Of a DNA stretch of 25,467 nt, positions 13,927-21,728 are shown in pieces. Source of the DNA: Chloroflexota bacterium (GTDB lineage: Bacteria; Chloroflexota; Dehalococcoidia; Tepidiformales; Tepidiformaceae). The stretch's first letter is position 1, and every line of letters starts with the position of its first letter. The DNA lies in assembly GCA_963169135.1 (NCBI GenBank), contig CAUJEQ010000087.1, forward strand, positions 1-25,467, in the 5' to 3' direction. The translations under genes and the position numbers were made by a program. The notes under the pieces are model-generated. The model searched no databases and was not told where the DNA came from. It saw nothing but the letters and a program-made list of their open reading frames with translations.

Positions 13927-14346
13927 CGGGTGAAGTTGCTCCGGCCGGGCGCGAGGGTGCCCTCGCGAGCCACCGAGTTCGCCTCCGGGTTTGACATTCA
14001 TGCCTGCCTGGAGGACGGCCCGGTGATGGTCGGTCAGGGTCCGGTGGTGATCCCGACCGGGCTGGCGATGGAGGTGCCGTGGGGGCTCGACGCGCAGTTT
14101 CGTCCCCGCAGTGGACTTGCGCGGCAAGGTGTCCTGGCGACGTTCGGGACACTGGATGCGGACTACCGTGGCGAGATCATGATTACGCTGTACACGGTGG
14201 CGCCCGGCATCGAGCACACGGTGCACGACGGTGACCGGATAGCCCAGCTCGTGGTCACGCGGCTCGCGGACGTCTCGTTTGAGGAAGTGGAAGTACTTTC
14301 GGACACCAAGCGTGGGGCTGGGGGACATGGAAGCACGGGCCGGTGA
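13897..14346 (+). CDS. dut: Deoxyuridine 5'-triphosphate nucleotidohydrolase (dUTPase)
   Basis: 149 residues with all five motifs of trimeric dUTPase: SGFDIHA (30-36), PRSGLA (70-75), GTLDADYRGE (84-93, catalytic Asp87), GDRIAQLV (112-119) and RGAGGHGSTG (139-148). The Phe that stacks on uracil in motif 5 (GGFGSTG) is His144 here. The enzyme hydrolyses dUTP to dUMP and PPi, keeping uracil out of DNA and feeding dTMP synthesis. The first ATG overlaps the hydrolase stop. A 15-bp tandem duplication gives two ATG starts and the sequence MSESIMSESI, so either 13897 or 13912 may be used; neither has a clear ribosome-binding site. Confidence 0.95.
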   Translation: MSESIMSESIRVKLLRPGARVPSRATEFASGFDIHACLEDGPVMVGQGPVVIPTGLAMEVPWGLDAQFRPRSGLARQGVLATFGTLDADYRGEIMITLYTVAPGIEHTVHDGDRIAQLVVTRLADVSFEEVEVLSDTKRGAGGHGSTGR

Positions 14347-14418
14347 CGCCCTCGCCGGGGTGGAACGTAGAGGCCGATCCGGTATCGTGAGAAAGTTACG
14401 CCCACAGAGGTTCTTGAA

Positions 14419-14766
14419 ATGGCTTACGAACTTGACGCGCTCATCCCGAACGAAGCGCGAACCGGTCTCCCAGATTTCGGAAGCGGCGATACCGTCCGCG
14501 TCCACGCGAAGGTTGTCGAAGGCGACAAAGAGCGCATCCAGGTGTTCGAAGGGGTCGTCATCCGGAGGCGGATGAAGGGTCTGGTCTCGAACTTCACGGT
14601 GCGGAAGATCGCGAGCGGCGTGGGTGTGGAGCGCACCTTCCCAATAAACAGTCCGCGCGTCGACAAGATCGAGGTGATCCGGCGCGGCAAGGTCCGCCGG
14701 AAGAACCTCTACTACCTGCGCGGCCTGACGGGCAAGGCTGCCCGGATCAAGGAGAAGCGGTTCTAG
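14419..14766 (+). CDS. rplS: 50S ribosomal protein bL19
   Basis: 115 residues, the normal size. Diagnostic segments: PDFGSGDTVRVHAKVVEGDK, RIQVFEGVVIRRR, TVRKIASGVGVERTFPINSP and the C-terminal KVRRKNLYYLRGLTGKAARIKEKRF. bL19 sits at the subunit interface near bridges B6 and B8. A GAGG site lies eight bases before the ATG. The usual upstream partners rpsP-rimM-trmD are absent; here the gene follows dut by 72 bp and is closed by a strong terminator, so it appears to be a separate unit. Confidence 0.98.
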   Translation: MAYELDALIPNEARTGLPDFGSGDTVRVHAKVVEGDKERIQVFEGVVIRRRMKGLVSNFTVRKIASGVGVERTFPINSPRVDKIEVIRRGKVRRKNLYYLRGLTGKAARIKEKRF

Positions 14767-14789
14767 AACCGCTTCCCGGCTAGAGACAG

Positions 14790-14820
14790 AACGGCCCCGG
14801 CGATTATCGCCGGGGCCGTT
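14790..14820. terminator. Strong hairpin terminator between rplS and the MFS gene
   Basis: A perfect 14-bp stem, AACGGCCCCGGCGA and its complement, with a 3-nt loop (14804-14806), followed on the plus strand by TTTCG. It lies 24 bases after the rplS stop and 23 bases from the stop of the convergent MFS gene, so it can serve both. The U-run is short. Confidence 0.85.
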
Positions 14821-14842
14821 TCGATGTTGCGCCGGTGTCCGC

Positions 14843-16537
14843 TTATTGGCCGGGTGCTCCGGTACCGGGGGCGGGTGCGGGCTCGGGCGGCCCGGCAGGT
14901 CCCGCCGGGCCCGTGGCTGTTGACCCCTGGGGCACCTGGCCGGGAGGACCACCCTGGACGGTCCTCCGGAGGGGGAGTTCCTGCATCATGATGGCGAAGA
15001 CCGTGCAAAGCAGGGCCGCGCCGAAGGCGGCCAGGTAGATGTTCCGAATGGCGGAAACGACGCTCTCGCCCTGGGCAGAGCGGGCTCTATCGAGGATGCC
15101 TTCGCCTCCGTCGAGGGTGAGTACCTGGGCCTCGATGCGGGCGTACTGCTGGTCGTTCAGCTTCACCGTCGGGTCATCGAGCTGGGCGGTAATGACCGGC
15201 CCGACTGCGGCGCGATCTTCGGCGCTGAAGCGTTCCGCGAACTGGGAGTGGTAGGTATTGGCGAGGATGGCGCCGAAGACGGCGATGCCGAGCACGCTGC
15301 CGATCTGGCGGAAAAACTGGCTGGATGAACTCGCCACACCGATGTACTGGTAGCTGACGGCGTTCTGGACAACCAGCGACATGGTGGGCAGGACAAGGCC
15401 GAAGCCGAGGCCGAGGACGACCATGATGGCGCTGATGTGCCAGAGCTTCGTTTCGAGGCTGAGCTGCGTCAGCATGCCCAGGGCGATGGCGATGAGGACC
15501 GTGCCGAACACGGTCTGCCACCGGTACCTGCCGGTGCGAGTGATCACCCAGCCGCCGATGACGCTGGTGATCAGGACGCCAAGGCTCTGGGGCATCGAGA
15601 TCACGCCCGAAGTCGTGGCGGAGGCGTCGAGCGCGGTTTGGACATAAATGCCGAGGAACTGGAACGCCCCGAACACGCCCACGCCAAACGTGAACACGAT
15701 CAGGTTGGACATCAGGAAGACGCGGTTCTTGAAGAGGTGGAGCGGGAGGATAGGCTCCGGGTGCCGCAGCTCCTGCCCGATGAACAACGCAAGGGCAACG
15801 GCCGACCCGGCGAACAGCCCGATGATCTCCGCCGAACCCCAGGCATACTTGTCACCGGCCCAGACCAACGCAAGCAGTGCCATCACCGACGATGCCGAGA
15901 GCAGTATCGCTCCCACGAAGTCGAGCTTCGGGCGACCCGAGCGCGCCTTGGACGGGAGGTTAAACCAGATGGCGGGCATCGCGATGAGGCTCACCGGGAT
16001 GTTGACGTAGAACACCCAGCGCCAGCTCAGGTTGTCGGTAAGGAAGCCGCCGAAGGCCGGTCCAACAATACTCGCGAGGCTGAACATGCCGGTGAAGAGG
16101 CCGATGTACTTTCCCCGTTCGGCCGGGGAAAACAGGTCGCCCATTGTGGCGAAGACGGATGCGAAGATCATGCCGCCGCCAAGACCCTGGACCGCGCGCA
16201 TCCAGATGAGCACGGGCATGTTCGGCGCGGCGCCACAGGCCGCGGAGGCAACCATGAAGATGAACACGCCGCCAATCAGGAAGAGTTTTCGGCCGTAGAT
16301 ATCCCCCAGTTTTCCGACCAGTGGGATGATGACCGTCGAGGTCAGCATGTAGCTGGTGAAGAGCCAGGACAGCAGCCCAAAGCCGCCGAGGTCGGCCAGG
16401 ATGCGCGGAGTGGCGGTCGAGACGACGGTCTGATCGAGTGCGCCAACGAAGAGGCTGATCATCAGGCTGCCGAGCAGGAGCCACTTCTGGCGATTGTTCA
16501 GCGTTTCGCCGAGCGGTGTATCGGCGGCAGGATTCAT
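14843..16537 (-). CDS. MFS multidrug exporter, DHA2 (14-helix) family
   Basis: 564 residues with about 14 hydrophobic segments. Family motifs: LDQTVVSTATPRI in helix 1 (motif D1), GKLGDIYGRK in the first cytoplasmic loop (motif A) and ASIVGPAFGGFL (motif C, the antiporter motif). A large loop (FAERFSAEDRAAV ... EGILDRARS, about residues 435-490) lies before the last helix, as in EmrB-like pumps. Such proteins export drugs or other hydrophobic compounds in exchange for protons. After the last helix comes an unusual Gly/Pro/Ala-rich tail of about 40 residues (QGGPPGQVPQGS ...). The ATG at 16537 has GAGGA seven bases upstream. An inverted repeat next to a possible -10 suggests repressor control, but no regulator gene is adjacent. 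Confidence 0.94.
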   Translation of the reverse strand: MNPAADTPLGETLNNRQKWLLLGSLMISLFVGALDQTVVSTATPRILADLGGFGLLSWLFTSYMLTSTVIIPLVGKLGDIYGRKLFLIGGVFIFMVASAACGAAPNMPVLIWMRAVQGLGGGMIFASVFATMGDLFSPAERGKYIGLFTGMFSLASIVGPAFGGFLTDNLSWRWVFYVNIPVSLIAMPAIWFNLPSKARSGRPKLDFVGAILLSASSVMALLALVWAGDKYAWGSAEIIGLFAGSAVALALFIGQELRHPEPILPLHLFKNRVFLMSNLIVFTFGVGVFGAFQFLGIYVQTALDASATTSGVISMPQSLGVLITSVIGGWVITRTGRYRWQTVFGTVLIAIALGMLTQLSLETKLWHISAIMVVLGLGFGLVLPTMSLVVQNAVSYQYIGVASSSSQFFRQIGSVLGIAVFGAILANTYHSQFAERFSAEDRAAVGPVITAQLDDPTVKLNDQQYARIEAQVLTLDGGEGILDRARSAQGESVVSAIRNIYLAAFGAALLCTVFAIMMQELPLRRTVQGGPPGQVPQGSTATGPAGPAGPPEPAPAPGTGAPGQ

Positions 16538-16585
16538 GTGGTGTCCTCTGCAACCTTCACGTGAGCGTGAGGCAGGAAGGAAGCG

Positions 16586-16608
16586 TACATAGTTCGCGCG
16601 AAGCGAAC
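16586..16608 (-). promoter_or_regulatory. Probable promoter and operator of the MFS gene
   Basis: GTTCGC-N5-GCGAAC (16592-16608, 17 bp) is an inverted repeat with 6-bp arms and an internal TTCGCGCGAA palindrome. On the minus strand it directly precedes TATGTA (16591-16586), a fair -10, so it fills a 17-base spacer. Spacer operators like this are common for TetR- or MarR-type repressors of efflux pumps. The rest of the 213-bp divergent region to prfC shows no gene. Confidence 0.5.
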
Positions 16609-16750
16609 AATTGGGGCCAGTGCTGCCCCGCAAGTGCATTTCCCTATTCACTACGACGCCCGCGGGCTACGGTAGAAGTGACGTTCCCGGCAGTTGGCCC
16701 GCACCGGAATGGCGGCGGAGCGCCCGGCGTTGGACGCACGAGGTACACGG

Positions 16751-18355
16751 ATGATCGAGACTACCGCCACCGTTGGCGCTTCTGCCGCGCTGGGCGACGA
16801 AGTGAAGCGGCGGCGCACGTTCGCGATCATCTCGCACCCGGACGCCGGGAAGACGACGTTGACCGAGAAGTTCCTTCTCTACGGAGGCGCGGTCGAGGAA
16901 GCGGGGTCGGTCCGGGCACGCGGCAATGCGCGGAGATCAACCTCCGACTGGATGGCGATGGAGCGGCAGCGCGGCATTTCAGTGACCTCGACGGCTTTGC
17001 AGTTCGACGCGTTCGGCTGCCGGTTCAACCTGCTGGACACGCCGGGCCACCAGGATTTCAGCGAAGACACCTACCGCACCCTCGCAGCGGTCGATAGCGC
17101 AGTGATGGTGCTGGACGGCGCGAAGGGCATCGAGGCGCAGACGCGCAAGCTTTTCGATGTCTGCCGGATGCGGAAGATCCCGGTGCTGACGTTCATCAAC
17201 AAGCTCGACCACCCGGGGCGCGAACCGCTGGAACTGCTCGACGAAATCGAGCGGGTGCTGGGGATGCTGGCCGTGCCAATGAACTGGCCGATCGGCGACG
17301 GGCCGAGCTTTCGTGGCGTGTATGACCTGGTGAACCACGCCGTCCTCCAGTTCGAACGCACGGAGGGCGGGCGTCACCGTGCCCCCGTGACGGTGGGCAA
17401 CCTGGACGACCCGAAGCTGACGGCAATCCTCGGGGACCGGGGCCATTCGGAGCTCCGGGAGCAGATTGCCCTGATCCAGGGCGTGACGCCGGAGTTCGAC
17501 CGGGCGGCATTCCTGCGCGGCGAGATGACCCCGGTGTTCTTCGGGAGCGCGCTGAACAGCTTCGGTGTCGAGCCATTCATTGAGGCGTTGGCGAAGCTGG
17601 CCCCGCCGCCCGGTCCGCGCGCCTCGGATTCGGGCGACATCCAGCCGGACTCGGACGAGTTCTCGGGCATCATTTTCAAGATCCAGGCGAACATGGACCC
17701 GCAGCACCGCGACCGGATGGCGTTTCTGCGGGTCTGCTCCGGGCGGTTCGAGAAGGACATGATGGTGTACCACCCGCGCCTGGGACGGAGTATCCGGGTG
17801 ACGCGTCCCCACCGCCTGTTCGCCCGGGAGCGCGAGACGGTTGAGGAGGCCTACGCCGGCGACGTCATCGGGCTGGTGAACCCGGGCCTCTTCATCATCG
17901 GCGACACGCTGACCTCGAGTAAGAGCCTGCGTTACGAACCAATTCCACGGTTTGAGCCCGAATGCTTCGCCACGCTGGAGAGTTTCAGTTTCGCGAAGTC
18001 GAAGCAGTTCCAGCGCGGGCTTGAGCAGCTCGAGGAAGAGGGCGCGGTACGCGTGTTCTGGCCGATCGATGGTGCGCGAATGCCGATCCTCGGTGCGGTC
18101 GGCGCGTTGCAGTTCGAAGTCGTGGCGTCGCGGCTCGAAACGGAGTACGGCGTCGAATCCAGGGTCGTACCCATGGAGCACACCGTGGCGAAGCGCGTGA
18201 CCTTGCCCCCCAGCGGCGCCGACGTGCAGTGGCCTCGAGCTTCCATGCGCGTGCGCGACCGGCACGGCGACCTGGTGGCGATCTTCCCTTCGACCTGGGA
18301 AGAGGACTACTGCCGGAAGCAGAACCCCGAGCTGGGGCTCGATCCGCTGGGGTAG
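16751..18355 (+). CDS. prfC: Peptide chain release factor 3 (RF3)
   Basis: 534 residues, close to the usual 526-530. GTPase motifs: HPDAGKTT (29-36), the RGISVTS switch region, DTPGHQDF (96-103) and NKLD (150-153). The RF3-specific segments FFGSALNSFGVEPFIEAL, AFLRVCSGRF and GAVGALQFEVVASRLETEYGVE distinguish it from EF-G and from ribosome-protection proteins. RF3 speeds release of RF1/RF2 from the ribosome after peptide release. The ATG at 16751 has GAGGT seven bases upstream; the TTG at 16694 would add 19 unrelated residues. The gene ends 7 bp from the convergent alcohol dehydrogenase with no visible terminator between them. Confidence 0.96.
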   Translation: MIETTATVGASAALGDEVKRRRTFAIISHPDAGKTTLTEKFLLYGGAVEEAGSVRARGNARRSTSDWMAMERQRGISVTSTALQFDAFGCRFNLLDTPGHQDFSEDTYRTLAAVDSAVMVLDGAKGIEAQTRKLFDVCRMRKIPVLTFINKLDHPGREPLELLDEIERVLGMLAVPMNWPIGDGPSFRGVYDLVNHAVLQFERTEGGRHRAPVTVGNLDDPKLTAILGDRGHSELREQIALIQGVTPEFDRAAFLRGEMTPVFFGSALNSFGVEPFIEALAKLAPPPGPRASDSGDIQPDSDEFSGIIFKIQANMDPQHRDRMAFLRVCSGRFEKDMMVYHPRLGRSIRVTRPHRLFARERETVEEAYAGDVIGLVNPGLFIIGDTLTSSKSLRYEPIPRFEPECFATLESFSFAKSKQFQRGLEQLEEEGAVRVFWPIDGARMPILGAVGALQFEVVASRLETEYGVESRVVPMEHTVAKRVTLPPSGADVQWPRASMRVRDRHGDLVAIFPSTWEEDYCRKQNPELGLDPLG

Positions 18356-18362
18356 TGTGCGG

Positions 18363-19451
18363 TCAGAACTCGAGGATGGCGCGTCCGGCGATCCTGCCCT
18401 TCTCCAGCGCCTCGCAGGCTTCGTTGATCTGGTCGATGTGGTAGCGGGTGGTCACAAGCGCATCGAGGTCGAGGTCGCCTTCAGCGTACCAGCGCAGGAA
18501 CATCGCGAAGTCGCGGTCGGGACGGCAGCTGCCGCCGATACTGCCGATGTACTTCTTTTCGTTGATGAGCAGGTCGCGGGCATCGAGTTCGACTGATGTG
18601 GTCGGGACGCCGACCAGGACGGCAGTGCCGCCCGTTGCCCGGCCGAGGATGCCGGAACGGGCCGCCGGCAGGATCTGTTCCATGGTCTTGCGCACGCCAA
18701 TGCAGTCGAAGGCAAAGTCGACACCCATGATGGTCGCGCCGGAAGCGTCGACCCGCGTGGTCATGTCGCGGATGGCCTGGACGGGGTCGGCGGTCGATGC
18801 ATTGATGCCGTGCGTGGCGCCGAAACGCTTCGCGAAGTCCAGCTTCGCGTCGTCAAGGTCGACCGCAATGATGGGGTCAGCCTCGACGACCTTTGCGGCG
18901 GCAATGGCGGAGAGGCCGACGCCGCCCACGCCGAAGACGGCAACGCTCTGGCCCTTCTTTACGCCCGCGGTGTGGTAGACCGCGCCGGCGCCGGTCATGA
19001 CGGCGCAGCCGATGATGGAGGTGACGTCCTTCTTCTGGCCGGGAGGCATCTTCACGACGTACTGCTCATCGGCGATGGTGGCGTCAGCCCAGGTGAAGAC
19101 GGATGCAGGCTGGGATTGCTCGCCGCCGGGTAGTGCGATGGCGACCTGGCCGGGGCGGCGGGTGGCGTGCTCGCCGTCGCGCGCGACCCAGGTGACCAAC
19201 ACCTCATCGCCCTCCTTCACGTGGCGCACCTCACGGCCCTTCGCGAGCACGACGCCGGTGGATTCGTGGCCGAGGATGGCGGGAGCCGTGCGCGGCCGGT
19301 GGATCTGGTGGAGCTGCGAATGACACACTCCGCTCGCGAACTGCTTCACGACGACCTCGTAGGGGCCGGGGTCGGGGAGCTGCAGCGACTCGACGGTAAG
19401 GGGAGCGCCGAGCTCCCGGGGGACGACGACGACACGGGCAGGGGTACGCAC
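18363..19451 (-). CDS. Zinc-dependent alcohol dehydrogenase (MDR family), no structural-zinc cysteines
   Basis: 362 residues from the GTG at 19451, with AGAGGAG eight bases upstream. Catalytic zinc ligands are Cys43 (GVCHSQLH), His62-Glu63 (LGHEST) and Cys149 (IIGCAVMTGAGAV). The Rossmann motif is GVGGVG (174-179), and the acidic Asp after the second strand (IIAVDLDDAK) favours NAD over NADP. Overall it resembles class III/NDMA-dependent dehydrogenases. The lobe that holds the four structural-zinc cysteines in those enzymes is present as a segment (about residues 90-125) but has no cysteine at all. Substrate unknown; a primary alcohol or aldehyde adduct is likely. The gene diverges from the PAS-LuxR regulator, so shared control is possible. 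Confidence 0.92.
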   Translation of the reverse strand: MRTPARVVVVPRELGAPLTVESLQLPDPGPYEVVVKQFASGVCHSQLHQIHRPRTAPAILGHESTGVVLAKGREVRHVKEGDEVLVTWVARDGEHATRRPGQVAIALPGGEQSQPASVFTWADATIADEQYVVKMPPGQKKDVTSIIGCAVMTGAGAVYHTAGVKKGQSVAVFGVGGVGLSAIAAAKVVEADPIIAVDLDDAKLDFAKRFGATHGINASTADPVQAIRDMTTRVDASGATIMGVDFAFDCIGVRKTMEQILPAARSGILGRATGGTAVLVGVPTTSVELDARDLLINEKKYIGSIGGSCRPDRDFAMFLRWYAEGDLDLDALVTTRYHIDQINEACEALEKGRIAGRAILEF

Positions 19452-19524
19452 GGAAGGTCTCCTCTGGCTGGTGTGCGGGATTCTACCGGACTCGCCGGGC
19501 CGCCATGCGGGAGTAGTTCGGCCC

Positions 19525-19552
19525 TTGACACGGCACGAGGCTTGCATATGCT
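19525..19552 (+). promoter_or_regulatory. Promoter of the PAS-LuxR regulator
   Basis: A consensus -35 TTGACA (19525-19530) and TATGCT (19547-19552) stand 16 bases apart. Transcription should start near 19559, giving a leader of about 15 bases that carries GAGGAAGG before the GTG at 19574. This is the best sigma-70-type promoter in the window. Confidence 0.75.
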
Positions 19553-19573
19553 CCCGATCGAGGAAGGCCCCCC

Positions 19574-20278
19574 GTGGTCCATGACGACGAAGGCCTGCTA
19601 CCGCTGCGTCGCCTTGCCGCCCTGTTCGAAGGTGCGGCTGATGGCGTCTACTTTGTCGCCCCGGACCAGGAGATCGTCTTCTGGAACGCGGCCGCGGAGC
19701 GGATCTCTGGAGTGCCCGCCGAGGATGCCGTGGGCCGCCAGTGCTACGACGTCATCTCCGGGACCGATTTCCTCGGCCGATGCTACTGCAAGCAGGGCTG
19801 CGCCACGATCTCGTGCGTCCTGCGCGACGTCAGCGTGGAGAACTACGACGTACTGGCCCGGCCCTCGCCGACCCGGCGCCTCTGGGTGAACGTGAGCATC
19901 ATTGCACTCCGGGCGGTCGAGTATGATCAGCCGATCGCCGCTCACGTTTTCCGGGCGGTTGAAGCCCGCCGGCGGGAGAGCACGATACTGGCGAATGAGA
20001 TGGTGGCGGCGGTATCGGGTAGCGAGCCGGCGACGTCGGTCCAGGGACCGCAGCCACGGGGTCTCACGGCACGGGAGATCGAGGTGCTGCGGCTGCTGGC
20101 CAGCGGGGGAAGCGTGCGCGCCATCGCGGAACAACTGGTAGTGACCCGCGCGACGGCCCGCAACCACATTGACAACCTGATGGGCAAACTGGGGGTGCAC
20201 AGCCGCCTGGAAGCGGTTGTCTATGCAGCGCACCATGGGCTCCTGGAAGCGCAGCCCATATCGCCCGGCGACGCCTGA
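19574..20278 (+). CDS. PAS-domain transcription regulator with LuxR/FixJ-type helix-turn-helix
   Basis: 234 residues. Residues 12-130 form a PAS domain (GVYFVAPDQEIVFWNAAAERISG). Residues 162-226 are a GerE/LuxR helix-turn-helix (GLTAREIEVLRLLASGGSVRAIAEQLVV, then ARNHIDNLMGKLGVHSRLEAV). The PAS domain contains a tight cysteine group: Cys57, Cys70, Cys72, Cys76 and Cys81 (GRCYCKQGCATISC). Such a cluster could hold iron-sulfur, heme or zinc, or act as a thiol switch. No receiver or kinase domain is present, so it is probably a one-component sensor. It lies 155 bp upstream of the diiron-SCP2-ferredoxin genes on the same strand and diverges from the alcohol dehydrogenase; either is a plausible target. 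Confidence 0.9.
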   Translation: MVHDDEGLLPLRRLAALFEGAADGVYFVAPDQEIVFWNAAAERISGVPAEDAVGRQCYDVISGTDFLGRCYCKQGCATISCVLRDVSVENYDVLARPSPTRRLWVNVSIIALRAVEYDQPIAAHVFRAVEARRRESTILANEMVAAVSGSEPATSVQGPQPRGLTAREIEVLRLLASGGSVRAIAEQLVVTRATARNHIDNLMGKLGVHSRLEAVVYAAHHGLLEAQPISPGDA

Positions 20279-20282
20279 GGGC

Positions 20283-20356
20283 GAACCGGCCGGTTCCCCT
20301 GCAATACCAAAAATAGGGCAATTGCATCAGGCGGGCGTTTCCTACCGAGCGGTAGG
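20283..20356. promoter_or_regulatory. Control region with three inverted repeats before the diiron gene
   Basis: Three separate dyads in 74 bp: the perfect 14-bp palindrome GAACCGGCCGGTTC (20283-20296), TGCAAT...ATTGCA with a 15-base spacer (20300-20326), and CCTACCG-AG-CGGTAGG (20341-20356). The last has the ACCG-N2-CGGT layout seen in many TetR-family operators. The middle one lies in an unusually AT-rich stretch. It fills the gap between the regulator stop and the diiron gene and is likely its control region; the first dyad might also end the regulator transcript. Confidence 0.6.
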
Positions 20357-20433
20357 CTCCTGGCTGTGAACCACCGTCCACCTGGGCTGGGCAGGGCGGG
20401 GAGGGCGCCGCACACAGGAAGGGAGCAACAGAC

Positions 20434-21690
20434 ATGGTTACGACCACCGAAGTTCTGCAAAAGGGGCTTGAACGGGGCTGGAGCGCGGTCCTCGTGCAGC
20501 GTGCATTCGCCGCGGGGTTCACGCCGGCAAGCATCAACCAGGCGATGGAGATGGAAATCACCCTCAGCCAGGCGGAAAAGCTCATCGAGCGGCAGGAGAT
20601 CGCCCTCGCAGGCAAGGTCTACGACGAGGCGCAGGAAGCCTACATCGATAAGGTGAAGTCGGGCCGGTACGATCTTGAGTGGCTGAAAGATGACCGCCCG
20701 GCGTGGGGCATCCAGGCCACGCCACGCGACCCCCGGCGCGGACTCACGATGATGGACATCAACGACGCATACGCCGGGGAGCCGGAGGACAATCCGTCCG
20801 GTCGCAGCATGGCCGCCCGCGGATCGACGCTGGACCCCGACACTCAGTACCCCGACATGGGCTACATCTTCAACGAGAAGTACCAGGTCTGGGCGGAAAA
20901 CGTCGTTCCCCTGTACGAGGAGGCAGTGCAGCGCCAATGGAGCGCCGCCCGCGACATCCCCTGGGACACACTGAAGCCGCTCCCGGACGACCTGGAACGG
21001 GCCCAGTGCCAGGTTTCGACGTTCCTGACCGAAGTAGAGATGGTCGCCAGCGACTTTCCATCGAAGTGGGTCTGGCGGATGAACCAGCACTTCCACGAAG
21101 TGAAGATGTTCTTGAGTACGCAGGCGATGGACGAGGCGCGGCACCTGGAGGTGTTCCGGAAGCGTGCGCTGGCGAACGGTGGCGGACTGCTCCGCTGCCG
21201 GGCCAACACGGAGATGGGCCTCGCGGGCATCCTCCTTGCGCCAACGTACATCCAGGGTTCGTTCCTCATGCACGTCGGCGGCGAAGGGCTGGTCCTCGAT
21301 ATCTTCCGCACGGGCGAGTTTCTCGCGCAGAACAAATGCGAGAAGGAGATCTACCGTCTCTGCATGCAGGACGAAGCGCGCCACGTCTCCTATGGCACGA
21401 TGCATCTGAAGTACTTCCTTGAGCATCACCCGAATCGGGCAGAGGCGGAAGAAGAACTGCACGCTGTCGCCGACACGTTCGAGCGTGGCTTTGCGACGTT
21501 CCTGGTGAACCCGTGGATCGTGGAGCCGCTTGCGGTTCTGGCGGGCGGCGGCATCAAGCACATCGACCGGGGCATGGACGCCGTCAAGCTCGTGTGGCAG
21601 CGAATCGTGGACGAGTACCTCAATCGCTGCGAGACGGCCGGGTTCGACCGCCGCTCGCGCATCAAGCTGCCGGCCGAGCCGCCGTACTAA
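20434..21690 (+). CDS. Ferritin-like diiron protein, putative oxygenase/oxidoreductase
   Basis: 418 residues. The four-helix diiron pattern is clear: Glu200/Glu202 (FLTEVEMVA), Glu234 and His237 (MDEARHLE), Glu284 (HVGGEGLVLDI), Glu314 and His317 (QDEARHVSYG). The spacing E-32-ExxH and E-30-ExxH is that of ferritin-like, ribonucleotide-reductase-R2-like and bacterial monooxygenase proteins. The first 130 residues are a separate, partly helical N-terminal region. The family is not one I can name; the length and the ferredoxin three genes on argue for an O2-activating oxidoreductase rather than iron storage. A GGAAGGGAG site lies eight bases before the ATG. The SCP2-like gene follows after 38 bp. 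Substrate unknown; confidence is high for the fold, low for the reaction. Confidence 0.85.
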   Translation: MVTTTEVLQKGLERGWSAVLVQRAFAAGFTPASINQAMEMEITLSQAEKLIERQEIALAGKVYDEAQEAYIDKVKSGRYDLEWLKDDRPAWGIQATPRDPRRGLTMMDINDAYAGEPEDNPSGRSMAARGSTLDPDTQYPDMGYIFNEKYQVWAENVVPLYEEAVQRQWSAARDIPWDTLKPLPDDLERAQCQVSTFLTEVEMVASDFPSKWVWRMNQHFHEVKMFLSTQAMDEARHLEVFRKRALANGGGLLRCRANTEMGLAGILLAPTYIQGSFLMHVGGEGLVLDIFRTGEFLAQNKCEKEIYRLCMQDEARHVSYGTMHLKYFLEHHPNRAEAEEELHAVADTFERGFATFLVNPWIVEPLAVLAGGGIKHIDRGMDAVKLVWQRIVDEYLNRCETAGFDRRSRIKLPAEPPY

Positions 21691-21728
21691 GCCCGCGACA
21701 ACTGGAGTTGGAGACAGGAGAAGAGGCC

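Noticed and set aside
16694..16750. TTG start that would extend prfC by 19 residues
   Set aside because: The added residues have no similarity to RF3, and the ATG at 16751 has a good ribosome-binding site.
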